DNA of 64,000 nucleotides from Pedobacter planticolens (GCF_014172375.1 NZ_WNXD01000002.1:930001-994000); one strand, 5' to 3'; counted from the first letter of the stretch, positions 1 to 8,264 are shown. Program-made: numbers and translations. Notes: generated by a model not told the origin, from the sequence alone.

Positions 1-1109
1 TAAGAAATATACTTTCCATCTGGCGACCAAGCTGGGTATTTCTCATAACTACCAGGAGAGTTAGATATATTTCTAGCATCGCCTTTTTCTTTAGGTACGG
101 TAAAAATTTCACCACGACTTTCGAACAAAGCTCTTACGCCTTTTGGTGATATTTCGTAATTGCGAACATCACTTGCCAACTCATTGTAATGGCTACGTTT
201 GTAAGGAGCATCTGCCTGAATATTTATAGCTACTGCATTTTCTTTGTTTGTTGCAACATCAAAAAGATGAATTCTTCCGCCCTGCTCAAATGCCAATTTG
301 CCATTTCCACCAGTTAATGATTTAATATCGAAATCTTTAAAATTGGTTAATTTTTCAACCTTCTTAGAGCTTACATCGTAGCTATATAAGTTTAACGTTA
401 AATCTTTATCCGATAGGAAATAAACTTTATTACCTACCCATTGTGGCTTTACATTATTAGAATTACTTCCTGGAATAATTTCGATGTTTTGAGTAGTGGT
501 ATCAAAAATCCAAACCGTTGGCATACCTCCGCCTCGGTAACGTTTAAAAGCTACGTTAGCACGATCTGTTGGATCTGTATTTTTAATGTATGCCCAATAA
601 CGTTTGTCGGCAGATGGAGAGCCTTGCACAGCTTCAGGCATAGGCAATGCTTTTTCGCCAGTTCCATCAACTTTAATGCGGTGCATTCTTGACGTTAATG
701 CATAATTATAATCACGTGTAGACGTAAAATACAACTCATCATCACTTAACCAACCTTTTACCAAATCTGCATTTGGATGGTAGGTTACTCGTTTAGGTGC
801 GCCGCCCTCAATCGGAATTACATAGATGTCGTTGTTGCCATCGTAATTGCCAGTAAAGGCTATAAATTTCCCATTGGGAGAAAATACTGGGCTTTGTTCA
901 ACCGCTGGGTTTATAGTTAACCTACGCGGATTGCTTCCATTTAAGTCAGAAATCCATATATCGCCGCCATACACAAAAGCTAAATTGTTATTGCTTACTG
1001 CGGGGCTACGCAATAATAAAGTCTCATTATTTTGAGCCTTAGAAACATTTATAAGGCAAATAGATAAGCTTGCCAATAAAAAGAGGCGATTTAATTTGAT
1101 GATCTTCAT
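1..1109 (-). CDS. Tricorn-like S41 protease, N-terminal part (runs off the window)
   Basis: The reading frame starts at an ATG at 1109 and stays open to the window edge, giving about 369 residues of an unfinished protein. It opens with a signal peptide (MKIIKLNRLFLLASLSICL, ending near SKAQ), so it is exported. The rest is a WD40/TolB-like beta-propeller: repeated blades of the type FVYGGDIWISDLNG, SPNGKFIAFTG and SPDGKYISY. This arrangement is typical of the N-terminal half of tricorn-protease homologues, whose C-terminal half carries a PDZ domain and an S41 serine protease. That half is outside the window, so the catalytic residues cannot be checked; an S9 peptidase or a TolB-like protein is an alternative. 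It lies 25 bp downstream of the M28 peptidase gene on the same strand, probably in one peptidase operon. Confidence 0.8.
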   Translation of the reverse strand, partial: MKIIKLNRLFLLASLSICLINVSKAQNNETLLLRSPAVSNNNLAFVYGGDIWISDLNGSNPRRLTINPAVEQSPVFSPNGKFIAFTGNYDGNNDIYVIPIEGGAPKRVTYHPNADLVKGWLSDDELYFTSTRDYNYALTSRMHRIKVDGTGEKALPMPEAVQGSPSADKRYWAYIKNTDPTDRANVAFKRYRGGGMPTVWIFDTTTQNIEIIPGSNSNNVKPQWVGNKVYFLSDKDLTLNLYSYDVSSKKVEKLTNFKDFDIKSLTGGNGKLAFEQGGRIHLFDVATNKENAVAINIQADAPYKRSHYNELASDVRNYEISPKGVRALFESRGEIFTVPKEKGDARNISNSPGSYEKYPAWSPDGKYIS

Positions 1110-1133
1110 GTTTAGTTTTTTTGGTTTAAAAAT

Positions 1134-2447
1134 TTATTGTCTTCCAGTCAATGGCGGGATACGAGTTGGTGTATCAATTCCTTTTATAATGCTTACCGCA
1201 CTTTTAGCAATTGCTTTAATAGTTGATAAAATGTTTTCTACATCAAGGGTTTTGTATTCGTCGGTAACTTGATGATAGTGTTTATCAATATCAATTTGAT
1301 CTGTACTAATGGTATGTGCTGGAACGCCCAAAGCGGCTAAAGTAGCATTATCACTTCGGTAAAATAAGTTTTGTTCGGTATAAGGATCTGGATGGAAAGT
1401 GAATTCCGTTCCTTCTAAATTCTTCTGTAAAATCTTTCCGAAATCAGATCTTTCATAACCGGTAATAAAGGCTGTGTTTTTTCCAAATTTGCTGTCTTTA
1501 CCAATCATTTCGATATTAAACATGGCAACAACATCATCTGGGTTTAGTTGTTGTGAAAAATAACGAGCGCCATAACCACCAATTTCTTCAGCTGTAAAAG
1601 CCACAAAAATTAAAGTGCGTTCATTGTTCTTTAGTTTTTTATAATATTTGGCTAAGGCAATCATGGCCGAAGTTCCAGAAGCATCATCATCAGCGCCGTT
1701 CATAATGCTATCGCCTTCTTTTGGAGTTACAATTCCCATGTGATCATAATGACCAGAAAAAATAACCAATTCTTTCGCTTTAGATTTACCAGGAATGATA
1801 CCAGCAACATTAAATAAAGGCATTTTCACTACTTCATTTTTCAACTCAACCTTAAAGTCTTTCGCAACAGTATCCTTGTCTAAAATGAAAACTAGCGCAC
1901 TAGGTTTTGCAGGAGTTAAATCTTTTTCATCAACAGCCCTAGCAGATTGAGTTTTTAAACGGTTAAACATATCCACAAACTTCACGTCAACTAATACCAA
2001 TTGCTTTTTACCGCTTCTGCTAATTGTTCTGTATTGGCTCATGAAATCTTTTTCAGGATTAAGTTTAATCCAACCATCACCAGTAGTTTGATCAAAAGAA
2101 AGCTCTTTTGAGTTGTTGCCAACTATGGCGATGTTTTCTTTATCTACAGTTTTCCCATCAATCGTTACATTAATTGATGATGGTTTTAATTGGTATTTGT
2201 AAAATGTTTGGCGATATCCTGTTGCGCCATCCAATGGTTTTAATCCAATTTGTTTAAACTCATTTTCGATAAAAGTAGCCGCTTTATCAATGCCTGGCGT
2301 AAACGTTCTTCTGCCTTGCATGTCATCGCTGCTCAATGTTTTTATCAAGTGATCTACATAATCTTTTGTGATAATTTTATTAATATTTTGTGCCGATGCG
2401 ATTGAAGCAGCACACAATAGCAATAGGGTGTAAATTGTTCTTTTCAT
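1134..2447 (-). CDS. M28 family zinc aminopeptidase, exported
   Basis: A 437-residue exported metallopeptidase that probably removes N-terminal residues from peptides in the periplasm or outside the cell. The signal peptide MKRTIYTLLLLCAASIASAQ is clear. The M28 two-zinc centre is visible in order: GHYDHMG near 232-238, GADDDASG near 251-258, the catalytic pair in TAEEIGGYGARYF near 285-297, FNIEMIG near 310-316, and a late His in KHYHQVTDEYKTLD. An insertion of about 110 residues between the N-terminus and the first metal ligand matches the PA-like domain seen in many M28 proteins. It sits between the M61 gene (38 bp upstream) and the tricorn-like gene (25 bp downstream), all on the minus strand, consistent with a peptide-scavenging operon. 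Substrate specificity cannot be read from the sequence. Confidence 0.93.
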   Translation of the reverse strand: MKRTIYTLLLLCAASIASAQNINKIITKDYVDHLIKTLSSDDMQGRRTFTPGIDKAATFIENEFKQIGLKPLDGATGYRQTFYKYQLKPSSINVTIDGKTVDKENIAIVGNNSKELSFDQTTGDGWIKLNPEKDFMSQYRTISRSGKKQLVLVDVKFVDMFNRLKTQSARAVDEKDLTPAKPSALVFILDKDTVAKDFKVELKNEVVKMPLFNVAGIIPGKSKAKELVIFSGHYDHMGIVTPKEGDSIMNGADDDASGTSAMIALAKYYKKLKNNERTLIFVAFTAEEIGGYGARYFSQQLNPDDVVAMFNIEMIGKDSKFGKNTAFITGYERSDFGKILQKNLEGTEFTFHPDPYTEQNLFYRSDNATLAALGVPAHTISTDQIDIDKHYHQVTDEYKTLDVENILSTIKAIAKSAVSIIKGIDTPTRIPPLTGRQ

Positions 2448-2485
2448 TTTATAAAGTTTGTTATTTCTTAAAGTCTCTTTCTGGA

Positions 2486-4312
2486 TTATTTAACTTGTGA
2501 GTTTAACCAATTATCTCTAAAAGTTTGCATAGCTGGAGTTAAAACGCCGTCAGTTTTTTCTATCGAAATTAGTTCTAATGCAGGGTTTTCACTAAACGTA
2601 AGTTTCGTTGTTTTTTCTTCACCACGATACGTGTACTTAATGGTGATAATATCTCCAGGTTTATGCGCATCGGTTATTTTAGTTAAAGCAGCTTGGTCTT
2701 TAATCTCAATACCATCAACCGTTAAAAGATTATCGCCAATATCTAAACCAGCATCATAAGCAGGTGTACCTTGCGTAGTACTGCCTAACGTTGCTTTTCC
2801 ATTTTCAAAGTCTATTCTTCCAAAACCTGTGTATGCTTTTTCGGGGTTAGATTTTCGTAAAACGAAACCTGCATTTAGCAATAATTTAGCATAATCGTTT
2901 TTAGCAGTTCCGTACACATAGTTTTTAAAAAAGTCTGCAGCAAACGCTGGATTTTTTGTCAACTGACCTAAAGTTTTCTCTAAATCTGACATGGAATACG
3001 CAATTTCCGTTTTGCCATACGTTTTCCATAAAGCTCGCATATAATCATCAAGTGTGAGCTTAAAATCTGATCGTAAACGAAGATCAAGTGCTAAAGCAAC
3101 TGCTGCTCCGTAAGTGTAATACGAAGTGAAAATATTGTTCTTATTTGTTTGATCTATCGCTACGCCAGCATCGGCAAATACAGCATAACGACTAGCTTGA
3201 ATTGGCGTAAAATTCTTAGCTCCTGGCGAATTAAGAACGGCATTCACCAAACCGTTAAAAGTTTGTGCGGCATTATCTACAGTTCTAAAACCTGCTCTTG
3301 CTAGTAATAAATTGCCATAATATTGAGTAAAGCCTTCGGCAACCCAAAGCCCATCGGTTATATTAGCATGCTCGAAATTAAATGGCTCTAAACCTTTTGG
3401 TCTTAATCGTTCTACGTTCCAACTGTGAAAATACTCATGAGAAAATGTACCTAAAAGCCCTGATTCATAACCTGCAATTTTTGGTGTGCGTTGCACAATT
3501 GAGGTCGAGTTTCTGTGCTCCATTCCATCGCCTGCATTATCTGGATAAACATCTTGTAAAAAGTAATAATTTCCGTAATCGTAATCTGGAAATTCTCCCC
3601 AAACAGCAACATGTTCTGCCACCATTTTCTTTAGCATAATTGCGTAATCGTCTATGGTTTTTTGTTCATCATTTGAGTGAGAAATTAAATGGATTGTTTG
3701 TGTTTTTCCATTCAGATTTTTCACTTCCCAACTTGCGGTTTTATAGTCTGCAATCTCAGTTGGACTATCCATAAAATATTGCAAGTTTGGTGCATAATAT
3801 TTGTCTTTTCCCATTGGTTTAAGTTGGGTAGCGACTTTCCAATTCTGCTTTTCTGCATAATTAAACTTTACGATGCGAGGTCGGTTATCCATCCCAATAG
3901 GAAATGCAAAAGTTGCTGGGATATTCATGTGCGCATGCGTTTCGTCGAAACCAACGTAAGTGCCGTCTATCCAATTACCAAATAAAGTGTAGGTTATTTT
4001 TACGCTTGTGCCATGAGTTGGAATTTCATAAATATCGCCCGCTGGCTGATTTAAAGCTAAAGATTTACCATTAGCATCAAATGCTTTCAAATTATAAACG
4101 TTTTTTCCGAATTCGTGAGTCGCATATCTACCTGGCGAAGAACGGCTCATGCGAACTTTTAATGGTCCTGCGGGTACATTTGGAATAACCATGCTAATTT
4201 GTGCTTCGTGGTGAATAGCATTTGGGAAGCTTACTTCGTAACTAATTTCTTGTTGCGCCTGCACAGCGATTGATGTGGCTAACAAGCCTATGGCAAAAAT
4301 AATTTTCTTCAT
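2486..4312 (-). CDS. M61 family aminopeptidase with PDZ domain, exported
   Basis: A 608-residue exported zinc aminopeptidase of the M61 (glycyl aminopeptidase) family. It has a signal peptide ending IAVQAQ, an N-terminal beta domain of about 190 residues, and the gluzincin motif HEYFHSWNVERLRP with HEYFH at 292-296. The third zinc ligand and its context follow in LWVAEGFTQYYG, near 325. A PDZ domain occupies roughly residues 490-575 (AYTGFGRIDFENGKA, then AYDAGLDIGDNLLTVDG). Length and domain order match the family. It is probably the first gene of the three-peptidase run on this strand: the upstream DUF4407 gene ends 84 bp away. The neighbourhood supports a role in breaking down external or periplasmic peptides, with preference for small N-terminal residues inferred only from the family. 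Confidence 0.95.
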   Translation of the reverse strand: MKKIIFAIGLLATSIAVQAQQEISYEVSFPNAIHHEAQISMVIPNVPAGPLKVRMSRSSPGRYATHEFGKNVYNLKAFDANGKSLALNQPAGDIYEIPTHGTSVKITYTLFGNWIDGTYVGFDETHAHMNIPATFAFPIGMDNRPRIVKFNYAEKQNWKVATQLKPMGKDKYYAPNLQYFMDSPTEIADYKTASWEVKNLNGKTQTIHLISHSNDEQKTIDDYAIMLKKMVAEHVAVWGEFPDYDYGNYYFLQDVYPDNAGDGMEHRNSTSIVQRTPKIAGYESGLLGTFSHEYFHSWNVERLRPKGLEPFNFEHANITDGLWVAEGFTQYYGNLLLARAGFRTVDNAAQTFNGLVNAVLNSPGAKNFTPIQASRYAVFADAGVAIDQTNKNNIFTSYYTYGAAVALALDLRLRSDFKLTLDDYMRALWKTYGKTEIAYSMSDLEKTLGQLTKNPAFAADFFKNYVYGTAKNDYAKLLLNAGFVLRKSNPEKAYTGFGRIDFENGKATLGSTTQGTPAYDAGLDIGDNLLTVDGIEIKDQAALTKITDAHKPGDIITIKYTYRGEEKTTKLTFSENPALELISIEKTDGVLTPAMQTFRDNWLNSQVK

Positions 4313-4396
4313 CAGATTTAAAATAATGCCTTAAGGTAGCGCTATTCAATAAAAAAACACAAATTGTCTGATAATTATTACGAATGAAGTAATTGA

Positions 4397-5509
4397 TTAA
4401 TCCTCGCCATGCAATTCTCGATACGCTTTATTGCGAATTTGTTCTTTACGCTTTTCTATTTCTGTGCTTACACGAGTTTCATGAATACCATCTGCAACTT
4501 CAACCTCAAATTCTCTTTCTTTATCAGATAAATGGACTTGTGAAATCTCTATGTTTTCTACAGCATGATCATAAGGGCCTCTGCTACTCATCAGTTTTAC
4601 AAAAACCGGCAAACACTCAAAGAAAATAAATAAAAGCCCAATAAAAGTAACGGCTAATGAAGTGTTTAAATCTCGGGTTCCATCTACATTAAAACTTAGC
4701 TGACCTAAGGCCCAATTTCGATCTGCAAAGCCTGCAATATTGCTTAAACTATCAAGTTGTTTTGTGGTGTACAATTTCTCAGTCATTAAGCCATCGAACT
4801 GTTTTCTACCATCTACAAATTTCTCCAATTGACGAACATCACTGGTTAACGTATCTAAATTTTGCTCACGTTGTTTCAGCTCTGCTTCTTTTCTTTTGGC
4901 ATAAGGGCCATAACCCATCACACCAGATGTTTCGGTAGTTTTATTCCCGAAAATCTCAAAGTTTAGCTTTTGTCTATCTGCCTTGATGGCTGCACTTAAT
5001 GAATCACGTTCTGCTTTAGCATCATTCAGTTTTCCAATTTCGATGGTGTATTTTTTATCAAAAGCTTTGTTTAACGTATCAATTTTAGATCGTTGACCAT
5101 TCAAATAACTTACGTTTAAACGCTCTTTAATTTCTTTGTCAAAAATTTTAAGTTCTAGTGGACGAGAAATAACAATCCCGATCATAATTGCTAAAAGAAT
5201 ACGAGGTGTTGCTTGCCAAACTTGCTTACTTGTAGTTGCATTTTTATTAATACTGGATACAATGTATCTATCCATATTAAAAATGGCTAACCCCCAAATT
5301 ATTCCGAAAAGTATGGCGAATAGCCAAGCAAAATCCCCGCCTTTAAACACAAAATACATAGCATAACCACCAGAAAGTGCCGCAAATAACCCAGTGAAAA
5401 AGATAGTTGCGCCAATACCAATGTATTTATTATGTTCTGTAGGATGTTTTTCTAAAGTAGTGAGGTGTGTGCCAGAGCAAAACCAAAAGAAACGAGAGAT
5501 GCTATTCAT
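4397..5509 (-). CDS. DUF4407 membrane protein
   Basis: An integral membrane protein of the DUF4407 family, whose function is not established. I start it at the ATG at 5509 (MNSISRFFWFCSGTH), giving 370 residues; the frame also extends to a TTG at 5530, which is less likely. Visible are two membrane helices near residues 25-75 (GATIFFTGLFAALSGGYAMY, then FAWLFAILFGIIWGLAIFNM), another near 90-110, a long charged coiled-coil segment (KAERDSLSAAIKADRQK through DVRQLEKFVDGRKQF), a last helix (SLAVTFIGLLFIFFECLPVF) and a charged C-terminal tail. The conserved opening with a Cys-Ser-Gly-Thr motif, then HPTEHNKYIGIGATI, is what identifies the family. It may act as a scaffold in the inner membrane, but that is a guess. 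Confidence 0.88.
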   Translation of the reverse strand: MNSISRFFWFCSGTHLTTLEKHPTEHNKYIGIGATIFFTGLFAALSGGYAMYFVFKGGDFAWLFAILFGIIWGLAIFNMDRYIVSSINKNATTSKQVWQATPRILLAIMIGIVISRPLELKIFDKEIKERLNVSYLNGQRSKIDTLNKAFDKKYTIEIGKLNDAKAERDSLSAAIKADRQKLNFEIFGNKTTETSGVMGYGPYAKRKEAELKQREQNLDTLTSDVRQLEKFVDGRKQFDGLMTEKLYTTKQLDSLSNIAGFADRNWALGQLSFNVDGTRDLNTSLAVTFIGLLFIFFECLPVFVKLMSSRGPYDHAVENIEISQVHLSDKEREFEVEVADGIHETRVSTEIEKRKEQIRNKAYRELHGED

Positions 5510-5673
5510 AATAAAAGCAAAATTAATCAAGATTTATTATTAAACGCTTTTACAGGCAAGTTGTTACAGTAAATCATGGAATAAATAGCAGGTATTTCTT
5601 AGAAATCGTTAGCCAAAACCAATTTTAATTAATGCTGATGATTTTTTAGTCTATTAAAGAACTAAGTGGCAAT

Positions 5674-5690
5674 GGGTATTTCAAAATACC
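5674..5690. promoter_or_regulatory. GGGTATT-type inverted repeat upstream of a secreted protein gene
   Basis: The sequence reads GGGTATTTCAAAATACC. The inner arms GGTATT and AATACC are perfect reverse complements around a 4-base centre. It lies 60 bp before the start at 5750. The flanking bases (AATGGGTATT before, purine-rich after) resemble the site at 7434-7450 upstream of the double-glycine peptide genes. A shared transcription factor operator is the simplest reading, but only two copies are seen here. Confidence 0.4.
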
Positions 5691-5749
5691 AAGAGGACGG
5701 TATTTATGTAATGTATTGATATTCTGATATTTATTAAAAATTAAACATC

Positions 5750-6379
5750 ATGAAAAAACTATTACTAACAGCCGCATTTGCATTATCATTATGCTTTGCT
5801 GCAAACGCCCAAGAAGAGGTGGTCGACAACAATCCTGCTGAGGTAACGGATGGAAAAACATTATCTCTCGATGAATTAAAAACTCAACGTGCTGCTTTGG
5901 TTGCATTGGCAAAATCTGAAGAGTTTTTAGAGAAACTCGCTAAAGCAGATAAATTAGAAGCGCCAAAAGAAACTGGAATTGGCGGATTAGATGCTTTAAC
6001 ATCAATGGCTGCAAAATTGATTGGCCAAATGAAAACTACCAGAGGTTCTATCCCTCAGTATTATGCAAGTATTACTGGGCAAACTATGGATGGTTCTCCG
6101 GCAGGTACAGTTACTCCGGTGCAACCAGATCAATTAATTGCATTGTCTAAAATGTTTGTAACCATGGGAGTTGAATTAGTTAAATCTTCAAAAGAGCTAT
6201 TAACTATGCCAGGTGAAATTAAAAGTGCTGGTGTAATGAAAGCAATGAAAGCGTTAAAATCTATGGCTTATATTAAAAATGCTTTTGTGGCTTTAAAACA
6301 AGAAATTTCTTTTAATGCTAAAATGACGCAAAATTTAATAGCGACAAATAAGATGATGCATGGTGATAAATCAAAATAA
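5750..6379 (+). CDS. Secreted protein of unknown function
   Basis: A 209-residue exported protein that I do not recognise. It starts MKKLLLTAAFALSLCF and has a clear signal peptide with probable cleavage after AANAQ. The mature part is mostly helical by composition, rich in Ala, Lys, Leu and Met, with no cysteines and no obvious membrane segment; the patterns TLSLDELKTQRAALVALAKS and LKSMAYIKNAFVALKQEI suggest amphipathic helices. It is monocistronic: an intrinsic terminator at 6417-6445 closes it and its own upstream region holds the 5674-5690 inverted repeat. It probably works in the periplasm or outside the cell. Confidence 0.8.
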   Translation: MKKLLLTAAFALSLCFAANAQEEVVDNNPAEVTDGKTLSLDELKTQRAALVALAKSEEFLEKLAKADKLEAPKETGIGGLDALTSMAAKLIGQMKTTRGSIPQYYASITGQTMDGSPAGTVTPVQPDQLIALSKMFVTMGVELVKSSKELLTMPGEIKSAGVMKAMKALKSMAYIKNAFVALKQEISFNAKMTQNLIATNKMMHGDKSK

Positions 6380-6416
6380 TAAGATTACCTAATCTTTGCA
6401 CACGCTCAAAGAAATT

Positions 6417-6445
6417 AAATCCCGGTTTTAAATCCGGGATTTTTA
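6417..6445 (+). terminator. Intrinsic terminator after the secreted protein gene
   Basis: AAATCCCGG and CCGGGATTT form a perfect 9-bp stem around an 8-base loop, followed by a short T run. It lies 38 bp after the stop at 6379, on the coding strand. Confidence 0.8.
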
Positions 6446-6466
6446 CTTTTAAACCATTTTGTTAAG

Positions 6467-6496
6467 TTGCCTGTAAAACTGCTTTTTGTATATTTG
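6467..6496 (+). promoter_or_regulatory. Bacteroidota-type promoter for the rhodanese gene
   Basis: TTG at 6467-6469 and TATATTTG at 6489-6496 are 19 bp apart, fitting the TTG / TAnnTTTG promoter pattern of Bacteroidota. The -7 box ends 16 bp before the ATG at 6513. Confidence 0.6.
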
Positions 6497-6512
6497 AAAA
6501 AAATATAAAATC

Positions 6513-6830
6513 ATGAAAGAGATTTCGGTACAAGAATTAAAACAGAAAATAGATAACAAAGAAGATTTTCAACTAATTGATGTTAGAGAAACTTTCGAAT
6601 ATGAAACTTCTAATCTTGATGGATTAAACATCCCTTTGGGAGGAATTTTAATTGAAACAGATAAAATTGCTACCGATAAACCTGTAATTGTACAATGCCG
6701 TAGCGGTAAAAGAAGTGCTGCTGCAATTATGCAATTAGAGCAATTACACGGGTTCGATAATTTATATAATTTAAAAGGTGGTATTTTAGCTTGGCAAGAA
6801 GCTTTTGATCCAAATATGCCGGTTTATTAA
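6513..6830 (+). CDS. Single-domain rhodanese-like sulfurtransferase
   Basis: A 105-residue single rhodanese domain of the GlpE/PspE size class, transferring sulfane sulfur onto an acceptor thiol or cyanide. The domain fills the protein: LIDVRETFEYE near residues 22-32, the active-site loop CRSGKRSAA with the catalytic Cys near 62, and the closing NLKGGILAWQ near 85-95. There is no signal peptide, so it is cytoplasmic. The six-residue active-site loop (C-RSGKR-S) is the usual length for sulfurtransferases rather than for Cdc25-like phosphatases. It has its own promoter and is followed by an inverted repeat, so it is probably monocistronic. The physiological sulfur acceptor cannot be inferred. 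Confidence 0.93.
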   Translation: MKEISVQELKQKIDNKEDFQLIDVRETFEYETSNLDGLNIPLGGILIETDKIATDKPVIVQCRSGKRSAAAIMQLEQLHGFDNLYNLKGGILAWQEAFDPNMPVY

Positions 6831-6842
6831 TTTTGAATAGTA

Positions 6843-6896
6843 GAATGATTGAATTTTGAATTAGGCATATCGCATACATTCAAGATTCAATCACTC
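6843..6896. repeat. Inverted repeat between rhodanese and small membrane protein genes
   Basis: GAATGATTGAATTTTGAAT (6843-6861) and ATTCAAGATTCAATCACTC (6878-6896) are reverse complements with two mismatches in 19, around a 16-base loop. There is no T run, so it looks like a dispersed intergenic repeat rather than a terminator. Confidence 0.6.
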
Positions 6897-6948
6897 TCAT
6901 TTATTCTTCAATATCTTGTCATCCTTAAATCCTGCAAATCCAGATCCT

Positions 6949-7131
6949 ATGAGAAAAAAGATTTTCTTAAACGTACTTTTTAATTTAGGAATTATCCTTT
7001 CTATTTTTGGAATGGGATGGGCCTTTAACAATAATAGTCCATTGATTATTGCATTTTTTGCAGCAACTTTTGTGGCGTTTATTTATGTTAAAATACAATT
7101 GCTTAAATCACTTAAAGATTTTAAGAAATAG
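6949..7131 (+). CDS. Small two-helix membrane protein (possibly DUF6358)
   Basis: A 60-residue membrane protein. I start it at the ATG at 6949 (MRKKIFLNVLFNLGIIL); a TTG 33 bp upstream would add 11 residues of unlikely sequence. There are two hydrophobic segments, about residues 5-25 and 30-48 (NNSPLIIAFFAATFVAFIYV), and a basic C-terminus (QLLKSLKDFKK). It resembles what I recall of DUF6358 proteins from Pedobacter, but I cannot verify that. Function unknown. It is the last ordinary gene before the peptide-export island. Confidence 0.7.
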   Translation: MRKKIFLNVLFNLGIILSIFGMGWAFNNNSPLIIAFFAATFVAFIYVKIQLLKSLKDFKK

Positions 7132-7573
7132 GTTAGGATTTAATTTTCTATTGTTGATTTATAACACTGATTGTAATTGTGCGTAATTGTTACGGCACTA
7201 GTCAATCTCTCATCATAATTTTTCTTATCACTTCGCTTTCTAAATTGACTAGTCGATTTAGGGGATATTGATTTTATTTACATTTAATTAGGCTTACTTT
7301 CTAAGGTATTAAGATTGCCGGCTAATTTTATTAGTAATAAATTATATGGCCTTAAATCAGGCTATAATCCTTTTATGTAGCACTCGCTATCTTGAAAATC
7401 GATAAAAAATAAGTTTAAATTTCACTAATTAATGGGTATTCACTATACCCCCTAAAAGACTATTTTATGAACTAAGCAATACCGCTAACTTTAGTTTAAT
7501 GTTTGGCCAGCAGTAAGAGCTTACCGAAAATCTTTAAAAGAGTAGGTTGTATTTTAACTTAATTTAAAACAAA
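7132..7573. other. 442-bp gene-free region ahead of the peptide island
   Basis: No reading frame with a plausible start, and no RNA gene that I can recognise. The last 140 bp hold the control region described at 7434-7493. Upstream of that the sequence is AT-rich with scattered short repeats of CTAGTC/GACTAG type (ACTAGTCAA near 7197, GACTAGTCG near 7247). It may mark the left border of an inserted accessory island, but I see no direct repeat or integrase to prove it. Confidence 0.5.
7434..7493 (+). promoter_or_regulatory. Control region of the double-glycine peptide genes
   Basis: A perfect 6-bp inverted repeat with a 5-base centre, GGGTATTCACTATACCC (7434-7450), lies about 35 bp upstream of a -7-like box TAACTTTA (7486-7493). 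The box is close to the TAnnTTTG consensus and lies 80 bp before the first peptide ATG at 7574. The inverted repeat is in the position expected for an activator site and resembles the one at 5674-5690. No dedicated regulator is encoded next to it, unless it is the HTH protein at 12030. Confidence 0.45.
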
Positions 7574-7720
7574 ATGAAAACATTAAATTTAAAAGAAATG
7601 GAAGTTATTGAGGGAGGAAAGCTATGTAGTAGCGAAGGTCTTGCTCTAGTTGGTATGATTGGAGGGCCTGTTCTGGGAGCAGCTCTTTTTGCAGGTGCTT
7701 GGATTGGATGTTCAATTTAA
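7574..7720 (+). CDS. Double-glycine precursor peptide 1 (putative class II bacteriocin)
   Basis: A 48-residue precursor. The leader MKTLNLKEMEVIEGG is 15 residues and has the hydrophobic positions of a canonical double-glycine leader (Leu at -12, Met at -7, Ile at -4). The predicted core is 33 residues, starts KLCSSEGLALVG, continues as a Gly/Ala-rich hydrophobic stretch (GGPVLGAALFAGAWIG) and has two cysteines, at core positions 3 and 31, that could form one disulfide. GxxxG-like spacing is typical of two-peptide bacteriocins. It is first in a run peptide 1 / peptide 2 / small membrane proteins / HlyD / C39 exporter, all on the plus strand. No modification enzyme is nearby. Bacteriocin activity is inferred; a signalling role is also possible. 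Confidence 0.82.
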   Translation: MKTLNLKEMEVIEGGKLCSSEGLALVGMIGGPVLGAALFAGAWIGCSI

Positions 7721-7732
7721 TAAAATATGATA

Positions 7733-7879
7733 ATGAGAAAGTTAAATAAAGATCAAATAATAAATATAAATGGTGGTTACGAATTGCCAAGAGGTATGGA
7801 ATGCTTACTTTGGTCGAGTCTTTTCCCTCCTATCACTATTGGCTGTATTATGAAAGAAATAGATTTTTTATCAAATTAA
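7733..7879 (+). CDS. Double-glycine precursor peptide 2 (putative partner of peptide 1)
   Basis: A 48-residue precursor from the ATG at 7733; an in-frame ATG at 7727 would add two residues. The leader MRKLNKDQIININGG is 15 residues with Leu at -12, Ile at -7 and Ile at -4. The core is 33 residues, the same length as that of peptide 1, starts YELPRGMECLLW and has two cysteines, at core positions 9 and 23. Its Y-E-L-P-R start matches the Y-A-E-L-P-K start of peptide 4 at 12622. The gene starts 12 bp after peptide 1 stops and ends 5 bp before the next small membrane protein gene, so the three are surely co-transcribed. The equal leader and core lengths of peptides 1 and 2 suggest a two-peptide product. 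Confidence 0.8.
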   Translation: MRKLNKDQIININGGYELPRGMECLLWSSLFPPITIGCIMKEIDFLSN

Positions 7880-7884
7880 GTACC

Positions 7885-8058
7885 ATGAAAGTAAAACCAC
7901 TAATTTTTATAGTCATAATTAATATAATATGCTTATCTCTTTTATATTTTGAAAGTGAATATGTCTTTCTTGGTATTGGAAAAATGGGAGTTTGGATTAT
8001 TCCTGTCATAAGCAATATTATATTACTAAGGGAACTTATGCTTAATAGGAAAAAGTGA
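7885..8058 (+). CDS. Small two-helix membrane protein, candidate immunity protein
   Basis: A 57-residue protein starting at the ATG at 7885 (MKVKPLIFIVIINIICL); the frame is open further upstream, but that would overlap peptide 2. There are two hydrophobic segments, about residues 4-21 and 33-49 (GVWIIPVISNIILL), ending in a basic tail (RELMLNRKK). Immunity proteins of class II bacteriocins are often small membrane proteins encoded directly after the precursor genes, and this one begins 5 bp after peptide 2. The immunity role is inference from position and topology; I recognise no family. Confidence 0.65.
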   Translation: MKVKPLIFIVIINIICLSLLYFESEYVFLGIGKMGVWIIPVISNIILLRELMLNRKK

Positions 8059-8169
8059 GTTTTTAAAACCATTACAAATCCACCGTTAAGCATACTTGTC
8101 TTAATTGTGGATTATTAAAAATATATAAGTTCGGGCTAAAAAAATCATCTTTCCTACTATTCAAAATAT

Positions 8170-8262
8170 ATGCTAAACCAACTAAAAACTTACCATACTA
8201 TATGGTTATTTACAATTTATTGCTTTTTTGTAGTTGCAGCGTGTATTGGTAAAAATGTCTAA
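8170..8262 (+). CDS. Tiny hydrophobic ORF (30 residues), uncertain
   Basis: MLNQLKTYHTIWLFTIYCFF begins a 30-residue frame with one membrane-spanning stretch (WLFTIYCFFVVAACIG). It ends 2 bp before the ATG of the next membrane protein, an arrangement that suggests translational coupling. It has no double-glycine motif. It could be a genuine small membrane protein of the island or just a leader frame; I cannot decide from sequence alone. Confidence 0.35.
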   Translation: MLNQLKTYHTIWLFTIYCFFVVAACIGKNV

Positions 8263-8264
8263 CT

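Noticed and set aside
4393..4629. Plus-strand frames opposite the DUF4407 and M61 genes
   Set aside because: They are antisense shadows of well-supported genes, with cysteine-rich implausible composition.
7132..7573. Possible attachment site or integrase remnant at the left border of the peptide island
   Set aside because: I looked for direct repeats shared with the right side (13488-13580), a tRNA end or an integrase and found none.
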